Origin: Escherichia coli
Lineage (GTDB): Bacteria; Pseudomonadota; Gammaproteobacteria; Enterobacterales; Enterobacteriaceae
DNA length: 64,000 bases
Reading direction: 5' to 3'
NCBI GenBank assembly: GCA_021307345.1
Contig: CP089930.1
Span: forward strand, 2,728,001 to 2,792,000
Shown here: piece after piece, positions 8,801 to 17,006 of the stretch
Layout: the number at the start of each line of letters is the position of its first letter
Position numbering within the stretch: position 1 is the stretch's first letter
The notes under the pieces: model-generated
Seen by the model: the letters and a program-made list of their open reading frames with translations, nothing else
Told to the model about the DNA's origin: nothing
Database searches by the model: none
Made by a program: the position numbers and the translations under genes

Positions 8801-9294
8801 TCTCGGATGTTGCCTTTACCGAAGGTAATGCCGGGATGAAGTTCGAACTGCGCCCAGGCACTTCTGATGGCGTGATGCAAACCGACATGATTATCGACAG
8901 CCAAAAACTGACCTATGTGAATCAGATGCCGGCGTGGAGGAGCTTCACCTGGCCTGCGGACACAGAAGCGCCTGGCGTGAGCCTGAGCTGGATAAGTACC
9001 CAGGCTGGCACCCGTCAGTATGCGGATATTCCCGGAACGTGGGGCTGGATACGCCTGCTTGATAAGGCTGAGATCAGTGCTTATCCAGGCGTCGGCAGTA
9101 GCTACACACTGAGCTGGAAAGCTCAGGATGGACGCCAGCTCAATTATACCTTGCGTTCCGAGGCGGGAGAGGGGCCGCTGGCACTGTTGAAACTGCGTAA
9201 CTTTCGTCTGCCGGGAACCATCTTCAACACGGTCAGAGTGGCAGCGTCAAACCAGCTTGCCAGCGCGACCAGTAATGCAGAGGCGGTTGACTGA
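5881..9294 (+). CDS. tssM: TssM (IcmF-type) T6SS inner-membrane protein
   Basis: TssM bridges the inner membrane to TssJ in the T6SS trans-envelope complex. The protein of about 1137 residues has two N-terminal helices (about 8-28 and 41-60), a cytoplasmic NTPase-like domain, a third helix near 368-388, and a large periplasmic part ending in a beta-rich domain. The Walker A loop is missing: at about residues 123-131 the sequence is TGTPSDVEL where IcmF proteins usually have GxxGxGKT/S, so ATP binding is unlikely. I chose ATG 5881 because CAGGGAG lies eight bases upstream. Its stop overlaps the next start (TGATG). Confidence 0.93.
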   Translation: MMSASLWSRGGLVGIVALISLAILSLILHFGPQYGLDTRLKEAMAFVSVWLVLLIIRYTPFVFRFMREKYHRWQEQKNNVLPFDEQRVARTPPHNVTVDTIRLAMRNLYGRRWGRKTRILLITGTPSDVELLTPKLTAQFWQEDRGTLLLWGGDLNTPADNIWLTALRKLRRRPVDGLVWVTSAFDQLSVPGLEQPLPVPSESAMDSLSHAISSRMEALGWKIPLYIWSLHPRAGKPEGRVVQAAGCQLPAGCCTEGLAKQLAILTPELTLQGLQQTCGEVKHNFLLRLADQLIRKPESVTAPLSAMLNPYRPLPLAGLVFSQPSASGERAVPHQWGMDKCWDALPESVRMLPAALRPVRPGIPWQKVIASVIALVMVGWGGWMGVSWRTNRGQINTANTQAAMASRQNQPLEQRLYALFELQKTLARLQYRSEHGVPWYEKAGLSQNNALLTALWPRYQEIALPLLRDAAADHLQKQVSAFNALPPGSPLREQRAKSTWEQLKLYLMLARPEHMDAAWFRSALLNNWPKRHGVKDGVWQGMAPSLLSFYAAQLVTHPEWKIHADESMVSQARSLLVRLMGVRNSESSLYQKMLSQVAHLYVDMRLEDMTGDTDAARLFSTTEIVPGMFTRQAWEQTVQPAIEKVVKARRDELDWVLTDSKRQANKSDETSPEALKNRLTDRYFADFGGAWLEFLNSLSWNQAATLSDSIDQLTLMADVRQSPLVALMNTLNVQGRTGQTGEAISDSLVKSAKNLLGDANKDAIDQSVGVHGPLDATFGPVLELMDKSRTGAQEQSLQSYLTRVTQVRLRLQQVTNAADPQAMTQTIAQTVFQGKAVDLTETRDYGSLIAAGLGQEWSGFGRAVFVNPMEQAWQLVLTPAADSLNTQWQQAVVAEWNSAFGGSYPFNNASSDVSLPLLAKYLNVDSGRISQFLQTRLKGVLHKNGNNWVPDSINSQGLAFNPAFLNAINTLSYISDVAFTEGNAGMKFELRPGTSDGVMQTDMIIDSQKLTYVNQMPAWRSFTWPADTEAPGVSLSWISTQAGTRQYADIPGTWGWIRLLDKAEISAYPGVGSSYTLSWKAQDGRQLNYTLRSEAGEGPLALLKLRNFRLPGTIFNTVRVAASNQLASATSNAEAVD

Positions 9295-10889
9295 TGAGTA
9301 CGCTGGATACTTTATTTAGAGCTTGCCAGACAGAGCAGGCGATACTGCTAGGCGCTACTGGTGAGCGTGTGGTGCAGTGGAACAACTGGTTGCTGCCGTT
9401 ATCAGGGACATCATCTGTAGGGGAAGACCCGGGGTATGACGATGACTTCCAGCAAATGCGCGAGGAGGTCAATAAACTCTCCGGGGCAGATACCGAACTC
9501 ATTTGCCGACTGGCGGAGAAGTTGCTCACCACCACCGCCAAAGATATCCGTGTGGCGACGTATTACTGCTGGGCCAGGCTGCACCGTGAAGGGGAGCAGG
9601 GGCTGGCAGAAGGTCTTGAGCTGCTGGCCGGTCTGATAGACCGCTTCGGCACGCAGCTGCATCCGCAGCGTGACCGCAGCCGTAAGGCAGCACTGGAGTG
9701 GCTGGCTGGTTCACGTATGACTGATTCCCTTTCACTGTATCCGGAAGTGGTCAGGGAAGATGCGTTGCGTACCACCGGTGCGCTGCTTCTGATAGCTCAG
9801 CTAACCGAAAACGAATCGGATGAAACCCGTCCTGAACTGAATGCGCTGTACGGCGCACTGGAAAACCGCCTGCAGAAAGCGGGTGGCGTGGATGCGGTTG
9901 TACCACAGAACGCCAGCGGCACCGAGATACCGTCCACGGCGAGCCAGAGCGATGCTCCGGCTATCGGGCGGATCACTTCCGGTCAGGATTTGCTGACGCA
10001 GGCACGCACACTCAGTGAATACCTGCGAGAACAGCCTGACGGTTGGTTGTCAGCGCACCATCTGATGAAAAGTCTGCGTCACGATACCCTGCGGGCTATT
10101 CCGGCTCCGGATGCGCAGGGACGCACGCGTATCGAGCCTCCCAGGGCTGACCAGCGAGCACTGCTCAAGCGCCTTTACCTGCAACAAAACTGGGCGGAAA
10201 TGCTGGAAACGGCAGACAGCACTTTTTCCCGTGGTGCTAATCATTTGTGGCTGGATCTGCAGTGGTATATCCATCAGGCACTGACGAAGTCCGGTAAAGA
10301 CACTTTGGCCGCCATCATCGCCGCTGACCTGAAAGGGCTACTGAAGCGGCTCTCCGGGCTGGAGACGCTAGCGTTCAGTGACGGAACGCCGTTTGCCGAT
10401 GAAGTAACGCTGAACTGGCTCCAACAGAGTGTGCTGGATACGACGGGGGGATGGAGCAATGACACATCATCTGCCCCGCTAATAGCCAGTAATGATGACA
10501 TTCTGGCGCTGGAACCTGAAGCCGTGGCACTGGCTGATAATGAAGGCCCGGAGGCTGCATTGGGATGGTTACAGACCCAGCCCGGCATAACGACAGTTCG
10601 CCAGAAGTGGCTGTTGCGCCTGTTGATGGGGCGCATTGCTGAACAGTACGGTAAAAATGATCTGGCGGTGCACCTGTTTGCCGAGTTGGGTGAGCGTGCC
10701 AGAGAAGTGGTTCTTAGCGACTGGGAACCTGAACTGTTGTTTGAAGTTCAGGCTCGCCATCTGAAACTCCTGCGGCTGAAAGCCGGTCGAAGTGAGGCAG
10801 ACAAGGTTCGGCTCGGACCAGTCATGGAAAAATTGCTCGGCGGGCTGATTCAGCTCGATCCGGCGCGAGCCGCAGTGTTGTGTAGTTAG
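9294..10889 (+). CDS. tssA: TssA T6SS baseplate/sheath assembly protein (ImpA-N, VasJ type)
   Basis: TssA primes and coordinates baseplate and tail-tube/sheath polymerisation. The 531-residue protein has an N-terminal ImpA-N domain (about 10-135, with a run like GLAEGLELLAGLIDRFG followed by LHPQRDR), a Gln/Ser-rich linker near 205-235, and a C-terminal helical VasJ-like domain. It is translationally coupled to tssM by the TGATG overlap. After its stop the operon is interrupted by a 0.57 kb decayed gap. Family clear; class of TssA inferred from length and C-terminus. Confidence 0.88.
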   Translation: MSTLDTLFRACQTEQAILLGATGERVVQWNNWLLPLSGTSSVGEDPGYDDDFQQMREEVNKLSGADTELICRLAEKLLTTTAKDIRVATYYCWARLHREGEQGLAEGLELLAGLIDRFGTQLHPQRDRSRKAALEWLAGSRMTDSLSLYPEVVREDALRTTGALLLIAQLTENESDETRPELNALYGALENRLQKAGGVDAVVPQNASGTEIPSTASQSDAPAIGRITSGQDLLTQARTLSEYLREQPDGWLSAHHLMKSLRHDTLRAIPAPDAQGRTRIEPPRADQRALLKRLYLQQNWAEMLETADSTFSRGANHLWLDLQWYIHQALTKSGKDTLAAIIAADLKGLLKRLSGLETLAFSDGTPFADEVTLNWLQQSVLDTTGGWSNDTSSAPLIASNDDILALEPEAVALADNEGPEAALGWLQTQPGITTVRQKWLLRLLMGRIAEQYGKNDLAVHLFAELGERAREVVLSDWEPELLFEVQARHLKLLRLKAGRSEADKVRLGPVMEKLLGGLIQLDPARAAVLCS

Positions 10890-11473
10890 ATAATGTTATT
10901 AACTGGATAAAAATTTATTTATCAGGAGGATGAATCGGAATGGCTCATAAAAAAGAAGGAACATTACGGAGGTTAAATTTGGGTGAAATTTCACTGACTA
11001 GCGCAATATTTATGTCAATCACTCCATATAACAAAATATGAGTTCATTGCAGTAGTTGTCTTCCCTTTAATTTACAGAGCGAATAAAAATCTCTGGCTTA
11101 TACATCTTTTATTGATATCTGTTTATTCATCCTTACGGGTTGTCCTGGTTCTGGAGATGGAATCATGCCAGAAGAGGAGGTTAAGGTTAGTTCATCTGAT
11201 GGAATTGTCTGTTTTTGTGCTCTCAATACTGAAGGTTATCGATGGTCAGATATCGCTATTTATCCCAGAAATATGTCTGGCGGTCGGCGGAAATATATAT
11301 TTTGAGCTGGCTTTAAGATATTGGGTGGGGAATATGTTCAGAAAAATATCTGCCGGATTTGAAATGTTAAATGAGAAGATAAAACCCATTTCTCTCATTC
11401 CCCTCAAAGTGGTGAGATAGCATTCCCTTTTAGGGAAGGGAACATTCTTTTCTATATATTGAGTCATTCTTTT
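10890..11473 (+). other. Decayed intergenic gap inside the tss operon
   Basis: This AT-rich stretch separates tssA from tssF in a locus where most neighbours overlap. It contains a 33-codon ORF at 10940-11041 with AGGAGG upstream but no recognisable product, and a frameshifted lipoprotein relic at about 11082-11291 (listed separately). No intact gene is supported. The T-rich run before tssF holds no strong ribosome site, so tssF expression here could rely on its own promoter or on read-through. Confidence 0.6.
11082..11291 (+). pseudogene. Frameshifted small lipoprotein (possible orphan T6SS immunity relic)
   Basis: A hydrophobic signal-like stretch (NKNLWLIHLLLISV) is in one frame from 11082. 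The lipobox LTGC with Cys at 11141 and a mature part beginning PGSGDGIMPEEEVKVSSSDG lie in another frame that stops at TGA after KYIF. Joining the two frames would give a normal small lipoprotein. The mature start resembles small periplasmic lipoproteins often annotated as putative T6SS immunity proteins, from memory. The lack of a start in the lipobox frame and the early stop support a pseudogene. Confidence 0.5.
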
Positions 11474-13237
11474 ATGAAAGATCTAACACTACGCTATTTT
11501 GATGCGGAAATGCGCTACCTTCGTGAGACGGCGAAAGAGTTCGCACAAACTCATCCTGATCGGGCTGCGATGTTGGACATGGATAAAGCCGGTACACCGG
11601 ACCCGTATGTCGAACGTCTGTTTGAAGGCTTTGCCTTTTCGATGGGGCGGCTGCGTGAAAAAATTGACGACGACCTGCCTGAGCTTACTGAAGGGCTGGT
11701 CAGTATGCTCTGGCCACACTATCTGCGCACTATTCCTTCACTTTCAGTCGTGGCACTCACCCCGGCGCTACACGCCATGAAAATGGCGGAAGTGGTGCCT
11801 GCAGGTCTTGAAGTGTATTCCCGACCAGTAGGACCGAAGAACACCGTTTGTCGTTACCGTACCACGCAGGATGTGATGCTCAATCCCCTCAGTGTTTCAG
11901 GCATCACTATGACCACCGAACCTGACGGTCGCTCGCTGCTACGGATACGCTTTGCCTGCAGCAGTCAGGCGGACTGGTCGAATGCTGATCTTAGTTGCCT
12001 GAGCCTGTATCTTGGGGCTGATGCTCCGGTCAGTAGCCAGTTGCACCTGATGCTAACGAAACGCCAGGCGGCGTTGTATATGCGCCTGCCCGGTCAGACT
12101 GATCGTATCCGCCTTGACGGGTATTTCTCGCCGGGCGGGTTTGCCGAAGAAGACCGTCTGTGGCCGAAAGGCGATAGTGCTTTCAGCGGCTATCAGTTGC
12201 TGCTGGAATACTTTACCTTCCGGGATAAGTTTATGTTCGTCCATCTCAACGGCCTGGAGGGGATCACACCTCCTGCCGGGGCGGAGTATTTCGACATTGA
12301 AGTGGTGCTCAGTACACCGTGGCCGCCTGATCTGCCAGTCACCGATGATGCCATTCGCCTCCACTGCGTACCGGTGATTAACCTGTTTACCCTGGAGGCT
12401 GATCCGCTCATCATCACCGGACTTGAAAGTGAATATCTGCTGCGTCCTAAACGGCTGCAGGACGGGCATACCGAGATTTATGCTGTGGATTCGGTTACCG
12501 GTTCAAACCGAACCAATGACGCAGAGTATGTTCCGTTCAGCAGCTTCCGCCACAAAGGGGGGATGATGCGTCGCCATGCGCCTCCGCGCTATTACCATAC
12601 GCGCGTTAAGCGCAGCGTGACCGGACTGTATGACACCTGGTTAATTCTTGGGGGGCATCAGTGGGAAGATGATCGACTTGTCGAGCGTGAAGTTGTGTCG
12701 CTGCAAATCACCGGCACGAACGGTCAACTGCCGCGCCGGGCGCTGCAGAGTACACTGCTTGACCGCTGTGAGCAGGTCGTGGATACGCAGCTTTCAGTGC
12801 GCAACCTCTGCAAGCCAACGCTGCCGGTTTACCCGCCCGCTGAAGACCGTTTCCACTGGCGAGTACTGAGCCACCTGGGATCAGGGTTCCTCAACATGAT
12901 GAGTACCGCTGAAGTGCTGCGTGGAACGCTTGCGCTGTACAACTGGCAAGATGATGAACTGAACATCCGGCGTCTGGAGGCGATTCAGCATGTGGCTCAT
13001 CATCGTCTGCAGCGGTTCGAGCAGGGCTTCCTGTTACGAGGGCTGGATATTGAAGTGACGCTCGACAACAACGGGTTTACGGGCGAGGGCGATATTCATT
13101 TGTTTGGTGAGATGCTTAACCGTTTCTTTGTGCTCTATGCCGATATGAACCAATTTAACCAGCTTACCCTCATTATCCAGCCAGAAGGAAAATGCATCCG
13201 GTGGAAAGAGAACCACAGCCCGCGCCTGCCCGGTTAA
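11474..13237 (+). CDS. tssF: TssF T6SS baseplate protein
   Basis: TssF pairs with TssG in the T6SS baseplate wedge. The 587-residue protein begins with the family-typical MKDLTLRYFDAEMRYLR and includes the conserved DPYVERL, LTEGLVSMLWPHYL and RPVGP-like regions. I chose ATG 11474 because it starts the conserved N-terminus; an in-frame TTG at 11459 would add five residues. No strong ribosome site is visible. Its 3' end overlaps tssG by 46 bp, the normal tssF-tssG coupling. Confidence 0.95.
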   Translation: MKDLTLRYFDAEMRYLRETAKEFAQTHPDRAAMLDMDKAGTPDPYVERLFEGFAFSMGRLREKIDDDLPELTEGLVSMLWPHYLRTIPSLSVVALTPALHAMKMAEVVPAGLEVYSRPVGPKNTVCRYRTTQDVMLNPLSVSGITMTTEPDGRSLLRIRFACSSQADWSNADLSCLSLYLGADAPVSSQLHLMLTKRQAALYMRLPGQTDRIRLDGYFSPGGFAEEDRLWPKGDSAFSGYQLLLEYFTFRDKFMFVHLNGLEGITPPAGAEYFDIEVVLSTPWPPDLPVTDDAIRLHCVPVINLFTLEADPLIITGLESEYLLRPKRLQDGHTEIYAVDSVTGSNRTNDAEYVPFSSFRHKGGMMRRHAPPRYYHTRVKRSVTGLYDTWLILGGHQWEDDRLVEREVVSLQITGTNGQLPRRALQSTLLDRCEQVVDTQLSVRNLCKPTLPVYPPAEDRFHWRVLSHLGSGFLNMMSTAEVLRGTLALYNWQDDELNIRRLEAIQHVAHHRLQRFEQGFLLRGLDIEVTLDNNGFTGEGDIHLFGEMLNRFFVLYADMNQFNQLTLIIQPEGKCIRWKENHSPRLPG

Positions 13238-14295
13238 TTGCACAGTGGGGTGACCGGCTGTCGTATATGAATTTTTACCGCTTCTGCCAGTTGCTGGAGC
13301 AAAGCCAACCGGATCAACCGGTCACCGGTAGTACCTGGCAGGTACGACATGAACAGGTGCGCTTTCGCCCGCATCCGGGGATGGGGTTTCCGGCCTCTGA
13401 AATCAAAGGTGTGGAATTACCTGAGTATCCGCACTTACCCCCAACGGTACGCATCACATTTATGGGGCTTTACGGCGTGGAATCTCCATTGCCGACGCAC
13501 TATATCGATGACATCACCCAACGCCGCGAAGGGTACGAAGCCACCAGCGATTTCCTCGATATCTTCAACCATCGGCTGATTGCCCAATACTACCGCATCT
13601 GGCGTAAATACTCGTACCCGGCCACTTTTAAAGAAGGCGGTAAGGACAAAATATCGCAGTATCTGCTGGGGTTGGCTGGGCTTGGGATTGACGGCTGCAC
13701 CGACAGTATCGCCGCTCCCGCCTCACGCTTTCTGGCGTTGCTGCCGGTGATGTTGCTACCGGGGCGTACTGCGGAAGGTATGGCCTCTCTGGTGCGTTTG
13801 TTGGCACCCAATACACAGGCGAAAATCTGGCATCACGACAAACACCGGGTGCCACTGAAAAAAACGCTGACCATGAGCGTGAGTAATCCCTCCACTCTGA
13901 TAAATCGCCCAGTGATGGGCAACTATGCCACTGACGTTAACAGCCGGGTGTTGATGCGCCTTACCACGACGGACCCGGCTGAAGTGCAGGGCTGGTTACC
14001 CGGTAGTGAGCTTCATACAGATTTAATGGCTCTGCTGCATGTCTATCTTGGCTCACGCCTTGATGTCCGCCTGCAGTTGTGTGTCGACCGTAGCCTGCTA
14101 CCGGATGCCACAATGAACAGCAAGCCTAAAGTCGGTGCAGTGCAATTAGGGCGTACAGCCGTAATGCGTCCACTGAGTGTGGCGGACACTGCTACATACA
14201 GTAAAACAATAACCATCAATCTTGGCCGCTATGAGCGGGTACAGGAAAATATTCACCGCAGGGAGACCGATGAAGATGGCGATTATCGCTGGTAA
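13192..14295 (+). CDS. tssG: TssG T6SS baseplate protein
   Basis: TssG completes the TssF2-TssG baseplate wedge with TssE and TssK. The protein is 367 residues, within the family range, and shows typical elements such as NFYRFCQLLEQ, the FMGLYGVESPLPTHY motif and DFLDIFNHRL. The ATG at 13192 lies inside tssF and has AGAAGGA just upstream. Its 3' end runs 26 bp into tssJ. The assignment is firm from motifs and position. Confidence 0.95.
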   Translation: MHPVEREPQPAPARLIAQWGDRLSYMNFYRFCQLLEQSQPDQPVTGSTWQVRHEQVRFRPHPGMGFPASEIKGVELPEYPHLPPTVRITFMGLYGVESPLPTHYIDDITQRREGYEATSDFLDIFNHRLIAQYYRIWRKYSYPATFKEGGKDKISQYLLGLAGLGIDGCTDSIAAPASRFLALLPVMLLPGRTAEGMASLVRLLAPNTQAKIWHHDKHRVPLKKTLTMSVSNPSTLINRPVMGNYATDVNSRVLMRLTTTDPAEVQGWLPGSELHTDLMALLHVYLGSRLDVRLQLCVDRSLLPDATMNSKPKVGAVQLGRTAVMRPLSVADTATYSKTITINLGRYERVQENIHRRETDEDGDYRW

Positions 14296-14812
14296 ATTTC
14301 CCCTGGTTGCGCTGACTACGGGCATCACACTGATGCTGGCTGGGTGTGGCCTGACCCAGAGCATTACGGACGGCACTGTCGCCGTGACAAAATCGATTTT
14401 TTATAAACAGGTGAAAACCCTGCATCTGGATATTCGGGCACGCGAGGCGCTGAACCTCAATGCCAGTGAAGTGGCGCTGTCCATAGTGGTGCGCATTTAC
14501 CAGCTCAAGGATCGCAAAACCTTCGACAGCACGGATTACCCTTCGCTGTTTAAGTCTGACAGTCAGGCTATTAAGGCTGATCTGGTGGCGGAGAAAGATA
14601 TCCGCCTGCAGCCGGGTGGGGCAGTGATGGTTGATATGCCGATGGAGGAAAGTGCGCAGTATGTGGCGGTGGCGGGCATGTTTATGTCGCCGGATCAGGT
14701 GAGTAACAGCTGGCGGGTGGTGTTAAGCCGTGACGATCTTGACCCGGATAAAGCCCGAATCATTGAAGCAGGAAGCAACCAACTGACTCTGAAGGTGCTG
14801 AAAGATGAATGA
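14270..14812 (+). CDS. tssJ: TssJ T6SS outer-membrane lipoprotein
   Basis: TssJ anchors the T6SS membrane complex to the outer membrane by binding TssM. The protein of about 180 residues has a signal peptide with lipobox LAGC (Cys26) and the transthyretin-like fold sequence of the family (RIYQLKDRKTF, DVxLQPGG-like and YVAVAGMF segments). An upstream in-frame ATG (14222) would add 16 residues before the signal peptide, but ATG 14270 has AGGGAG five bases before it and gives a proper lipoprotein leader. Confidence 0.92.
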   Translation: MKMAIIAGKFPLVALTTGITLMLAGCGLTQSITDGTVAVTKSIFYKQVKTLHLDIRAREALNLNASEVALSIVVRIYQLKDRKTFDSTDYPSLFKSDSQAIKADLVAEKDIRLQPGGAVMVDMPMEESAQYVAVAGMFMSPDQVSNSWRVVLSRDDLDPDKARIIEAGSNQLTLKVLKDE

Positions 14813-15257
14813 CACTCCCCATCCGTCATTGTATGAAATCCTGTTTGGGAATTTTACCGGAGGGCTGGATCTGCATCAGGTTAGCGAGCAGAACCAGACG
14901 ATCCTCTCAGTGCTGGACAATATGCAGCGCATTCTTAACTGTCGTGCCGGTACGCTGGCGCATTTACCTGACTACGGTCTGCCGGATATGACCAAAATCC
15001 TTCAGGGGATGCCGGGTATGGCGCATGAACTTATGGGGGCATTATCTGCTGTACTGCTCAAATATGAGCCACGCCTGCAAAAAATAACCGTTGTTTTGCT
15101 GGAACAAGAGATTCCCGGTGAGCTGTGCTATGCCATTGATGCTGAACTTAAAGGTATTGGCCTGGTGCGTTATAGCACCGAATTTGTACCCGAAGGTCGA
15201 GTTCTGTTGAGGTATTTGAAGCAACAACAGTATCTCGACACGACAACCCGTATGTAA
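14805..15257 (+). CDS. tssE: TssE T6SS gp25-like baseplate protein
   Basis: TssE is the phage gp25-like wedge subunit that starts sheath assembly. The 150-residue protein has SLYEILFG at its start and the gp25/TssE core with NxxRILNCRAGTLAHLPDYG and YEPRLQK. It overlaps the tssJ stop by 8 bp. About 90 bp without coding follow before the next gene. Confidence 0.93.
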   Translation: MNDTPHPSLYEILFGNFTGGLDLHQVSEQNQTILSVLDNMQRILNCRAGTLAHLPDYGLPDMTKILQGMPGMAHELMGALSAVLLKYEPRLQKITVVLLEQEIPGELCYAIDAELKGIGLVRYSTEFVPEGRVLLRYLKQQQYLDTTTRM

Positions 15258-15346
15258 TGTTTCTTCCTTAATTCGGCAACGCTCTGAATATGCCGCAGAA
15301 ACGATAGTCTTCTATAACCGCAAGCACGTCAGATGGACAACAGGTC

Positions 15347-16750
15347 ATGAATGACATTACCCCACGTAAAATCAAAACCGGCGGTGACCCGCGCACGCTA
15401 CCGGATTATGCTGCCCTGCGCGATGAACTGAATAAGCTTACACATCCGGCGCGTCCGGATGTGAACTGGCATTATGTCGAGAAACTTTGTCTTTCACTGT
15501 TTGATCAAAATGGTGTAGAGCTGCAGACGGCAGCCTGGTATACGCTGGCTCGTACGCAACTGGCTGGATTATTCGGTCTCAATGAAGGTCTGGCAATACT
15601 GGAGGCTCTGATAAGTCATGAGTGGGGCGTGCTCTGGCCGCAGCCTGTTCACGTTCGAATGGAGATCCTGAGTAATCTGAGTCAGCGTTTGCAGCAACGT
15701 ATACGCTCGCTGCCGCTGATATACAGCGACCTTGGTCAGTTGTATCGGGCAGAACAACTGCTTACCCGTCTGGGGGAAGTATTACAGCGTCTGGAGCTTA
15801 GGCATCTCAGCCAACTGGATACTTTGCGTGCCCTGATACACAACAACGCTGTCAGCCTGGAAAGCAGCGATGGTACAACCAGCACAGGGACGACAATTCG
15901 GTCTGGTATAGTGTCGCCTGCCACAGTAATAAATAGAACCGATATATCAATAGGTTCCCATGCTGAAAGCCTGTTTGAAGATCCCCGAAGGCCAGGCGGT
16001 ACGGTGAAGTGGGTGTATGTTACACAACCGAACGTAGAGGTGCTCCCGGCAATACCCGCGCCAGTAAAAAGGTGGAAATCTTTTGTTGCTGGGATGTGTT
16101 CCATGCTGATGATAAGTGCAGCAATGGTATGGGGCTGGCAATATTTTCACCGGTCGGATCCATTACAAGCCCAGCTTACTGCCTCTTTAACTCCATTACC
16201 CGCAATACTCACGCCTGAACAACTGGATATATTGCGGCAGCAATCTCCCTTGCCACAAACTTTAATAACGCAAACACAGCAGCAACTTGCACTTCTGGAC
16301 AAGCTACCACCGGACTGGCTCATTACCCGAGGCTGGCAACTTGTCGAACAAGCCCAGTCGATTTGGCCGGAGCGGGCAAAACCTCTGATGCAACAGTGGC
16401 AGCAACAACTTAATGTTGCCGCATTGCCGACAGGAAACCTGAATGGCTGGCATCAGGGAATGATGACGCTACAGAAACTGAGTGAACGACTGAACGGACT
16501 GGATGAGCATAAGGGGAAATATATGACGGTCAGTGAACTGAAATCAGTTGTTTATTCCGCTATGCAGCTATTTAACCAATCCATACCGGCTGAAGAACAA
16601 CTGCGGATACTGGCACAATCGCCGGTAGGGCAGCCACTCCCTCCTGCCGCAGGGGCTCAGGCAGAGATGCGCCTGAAACAACTTATCGCCAGGTATGCCG
16701 ACATTAAACAGAATGCTTCGAAGTTAAAAGGTGTGAATGGTTATGAATGA
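15347..16750 (+). CDS. vasL: VasL-type ImpA-N membrane protein of the T6SS
   Basis: This 467-residue protein has an N-terminal ImpA-N domain (about 15-150, with GGDPRTLPDY and GLNEGLAILEALI), a Thr/Ser-rich linker, one membrane helix near residues 244-264 (AGMCSMLMISAAMVWGW) and a Gln-rich C-terminal part. That layout matches VasL and related TssA-like proteins that can anchor the distal sheath end at the membrane. It is distinct from the TssA at 9294 and is the last T6SS gene; pheV follows 76 bp later on the other strand. Family layout seen; exact role inferred. Confidence 0.78.
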   Translation: MNDITPRKIKTGGDPRTLPDYAALRDELNKLTHPARPDVNWHYVEKLCLSLFDQNGVELQTAAWYTLARTQLAGLFGLNEGLAILEALISHEWGVLWPQPVHVRMEILSNLSQRLQQRIRSLPLIYSDLGQLYRAEQLLTRLGEVLQRLELRHLSQLDTLRALIHNNAVSLESSDGTTSTGTTIRSGIVSPATVINRTDISIGSHAESLFEDPRRPGGTVKWVYVTQPNVEVLPAIPAPVKRWKSFVAGMCSMLMISAAMVWGWQYFHRSDPLQAQLTASLTPLPAILTPEQLDILRQQSPLPQTLITQTQQQLALLDKLPPDWLITRGWQLVEQAQSIWPERAKPLMQQWQQQLNVAALPTGNLNGWHQGMMTLQKLSERLNGLDEHKGKYMTVSELKSVVYSAMQLFNQSIPAEEQLRILAQSPVGQPLPPAAGAQAEMRLKQLIARYADIKQNASKLKGVNGYE

Positions 16751-16782
16751 TCTGTAACAACGACCAGAAATTTATCGTAGCC

Positions 16783-16817
16783 AGAAAAAGAAAAAGCCCC
16801 GCTTTTCAGCGAGGCCT
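16783..16817 (-). terminator. Terminator of pheV
   Basis: Read on the minus strand, a GC-rich stem (GCCTCGCT and AGCGGGGC around a GAAA-like loop) is followed by a T-rich tract just after the tRNA CCA end. It is a typical intrinsic terminator for the tRNA transcript, and would also face incoming transcription from vasL. Confidence 0.8.
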
Positions 16818-16826
16818 TATGAATAG

Positions 16827-16902
16827 TGGTGCCCGGACTCGGAATCGAACCAAGGACACGGGGATTTTCAATCCCCTGCTCTACCGACTGAGCTATCCGG
16901 GC
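16827..16902 (-). tRNA. pheV: tRNA-Phe (GAA)
   Basis: A 76-nt tRNA with encoded CCA end. Read on the minus strand it starts GCCCGGATAGCTCAG, has anticodon GAA in TTGAAAA, and TTCGATTC in the T arm. Position next to yqgA and speC identifies it as pheV rather than pheU. The 3' half is a common integration site for islands, and the T6SS locus lies directly on that side. Confidence 0.98.
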
Positions 16903-16912
16903 AACGGGGCGC

Positions 16913-16941
16913 ATTAAACCTGATTCGCCTCGTCTCGTCAA
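16913..16941 (-). promoter_or_regulatory. pheV promoter with GC-rich discriminator
   Basis: On the minus strand TTGACG and TTTAAT are separated by 17 bp and followed by GCGCCCCG before the tRNA. A GC-rich discriminator is typical of stringently controlled stable-RNA promoters. Confidence 0.8.
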
Positions 16942-17006
16942 TCAAATTTCTTCAATTTACGGCAGACTGCACAATCTATCATCACTTTGCCGCTATTACA
17001 CACATT

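Noticed and set aside
8131-8904. 257-codon minus-strand ORF opposite tssM
   Set aside because: Lies fully within tssM and has no recognisable motif.
10940-11041. 33-codon ORF with AGGAGG upstream after tssA
   Set aside because: Too short, no family features, and in decayed DNA; mentioned only within the gap entry.
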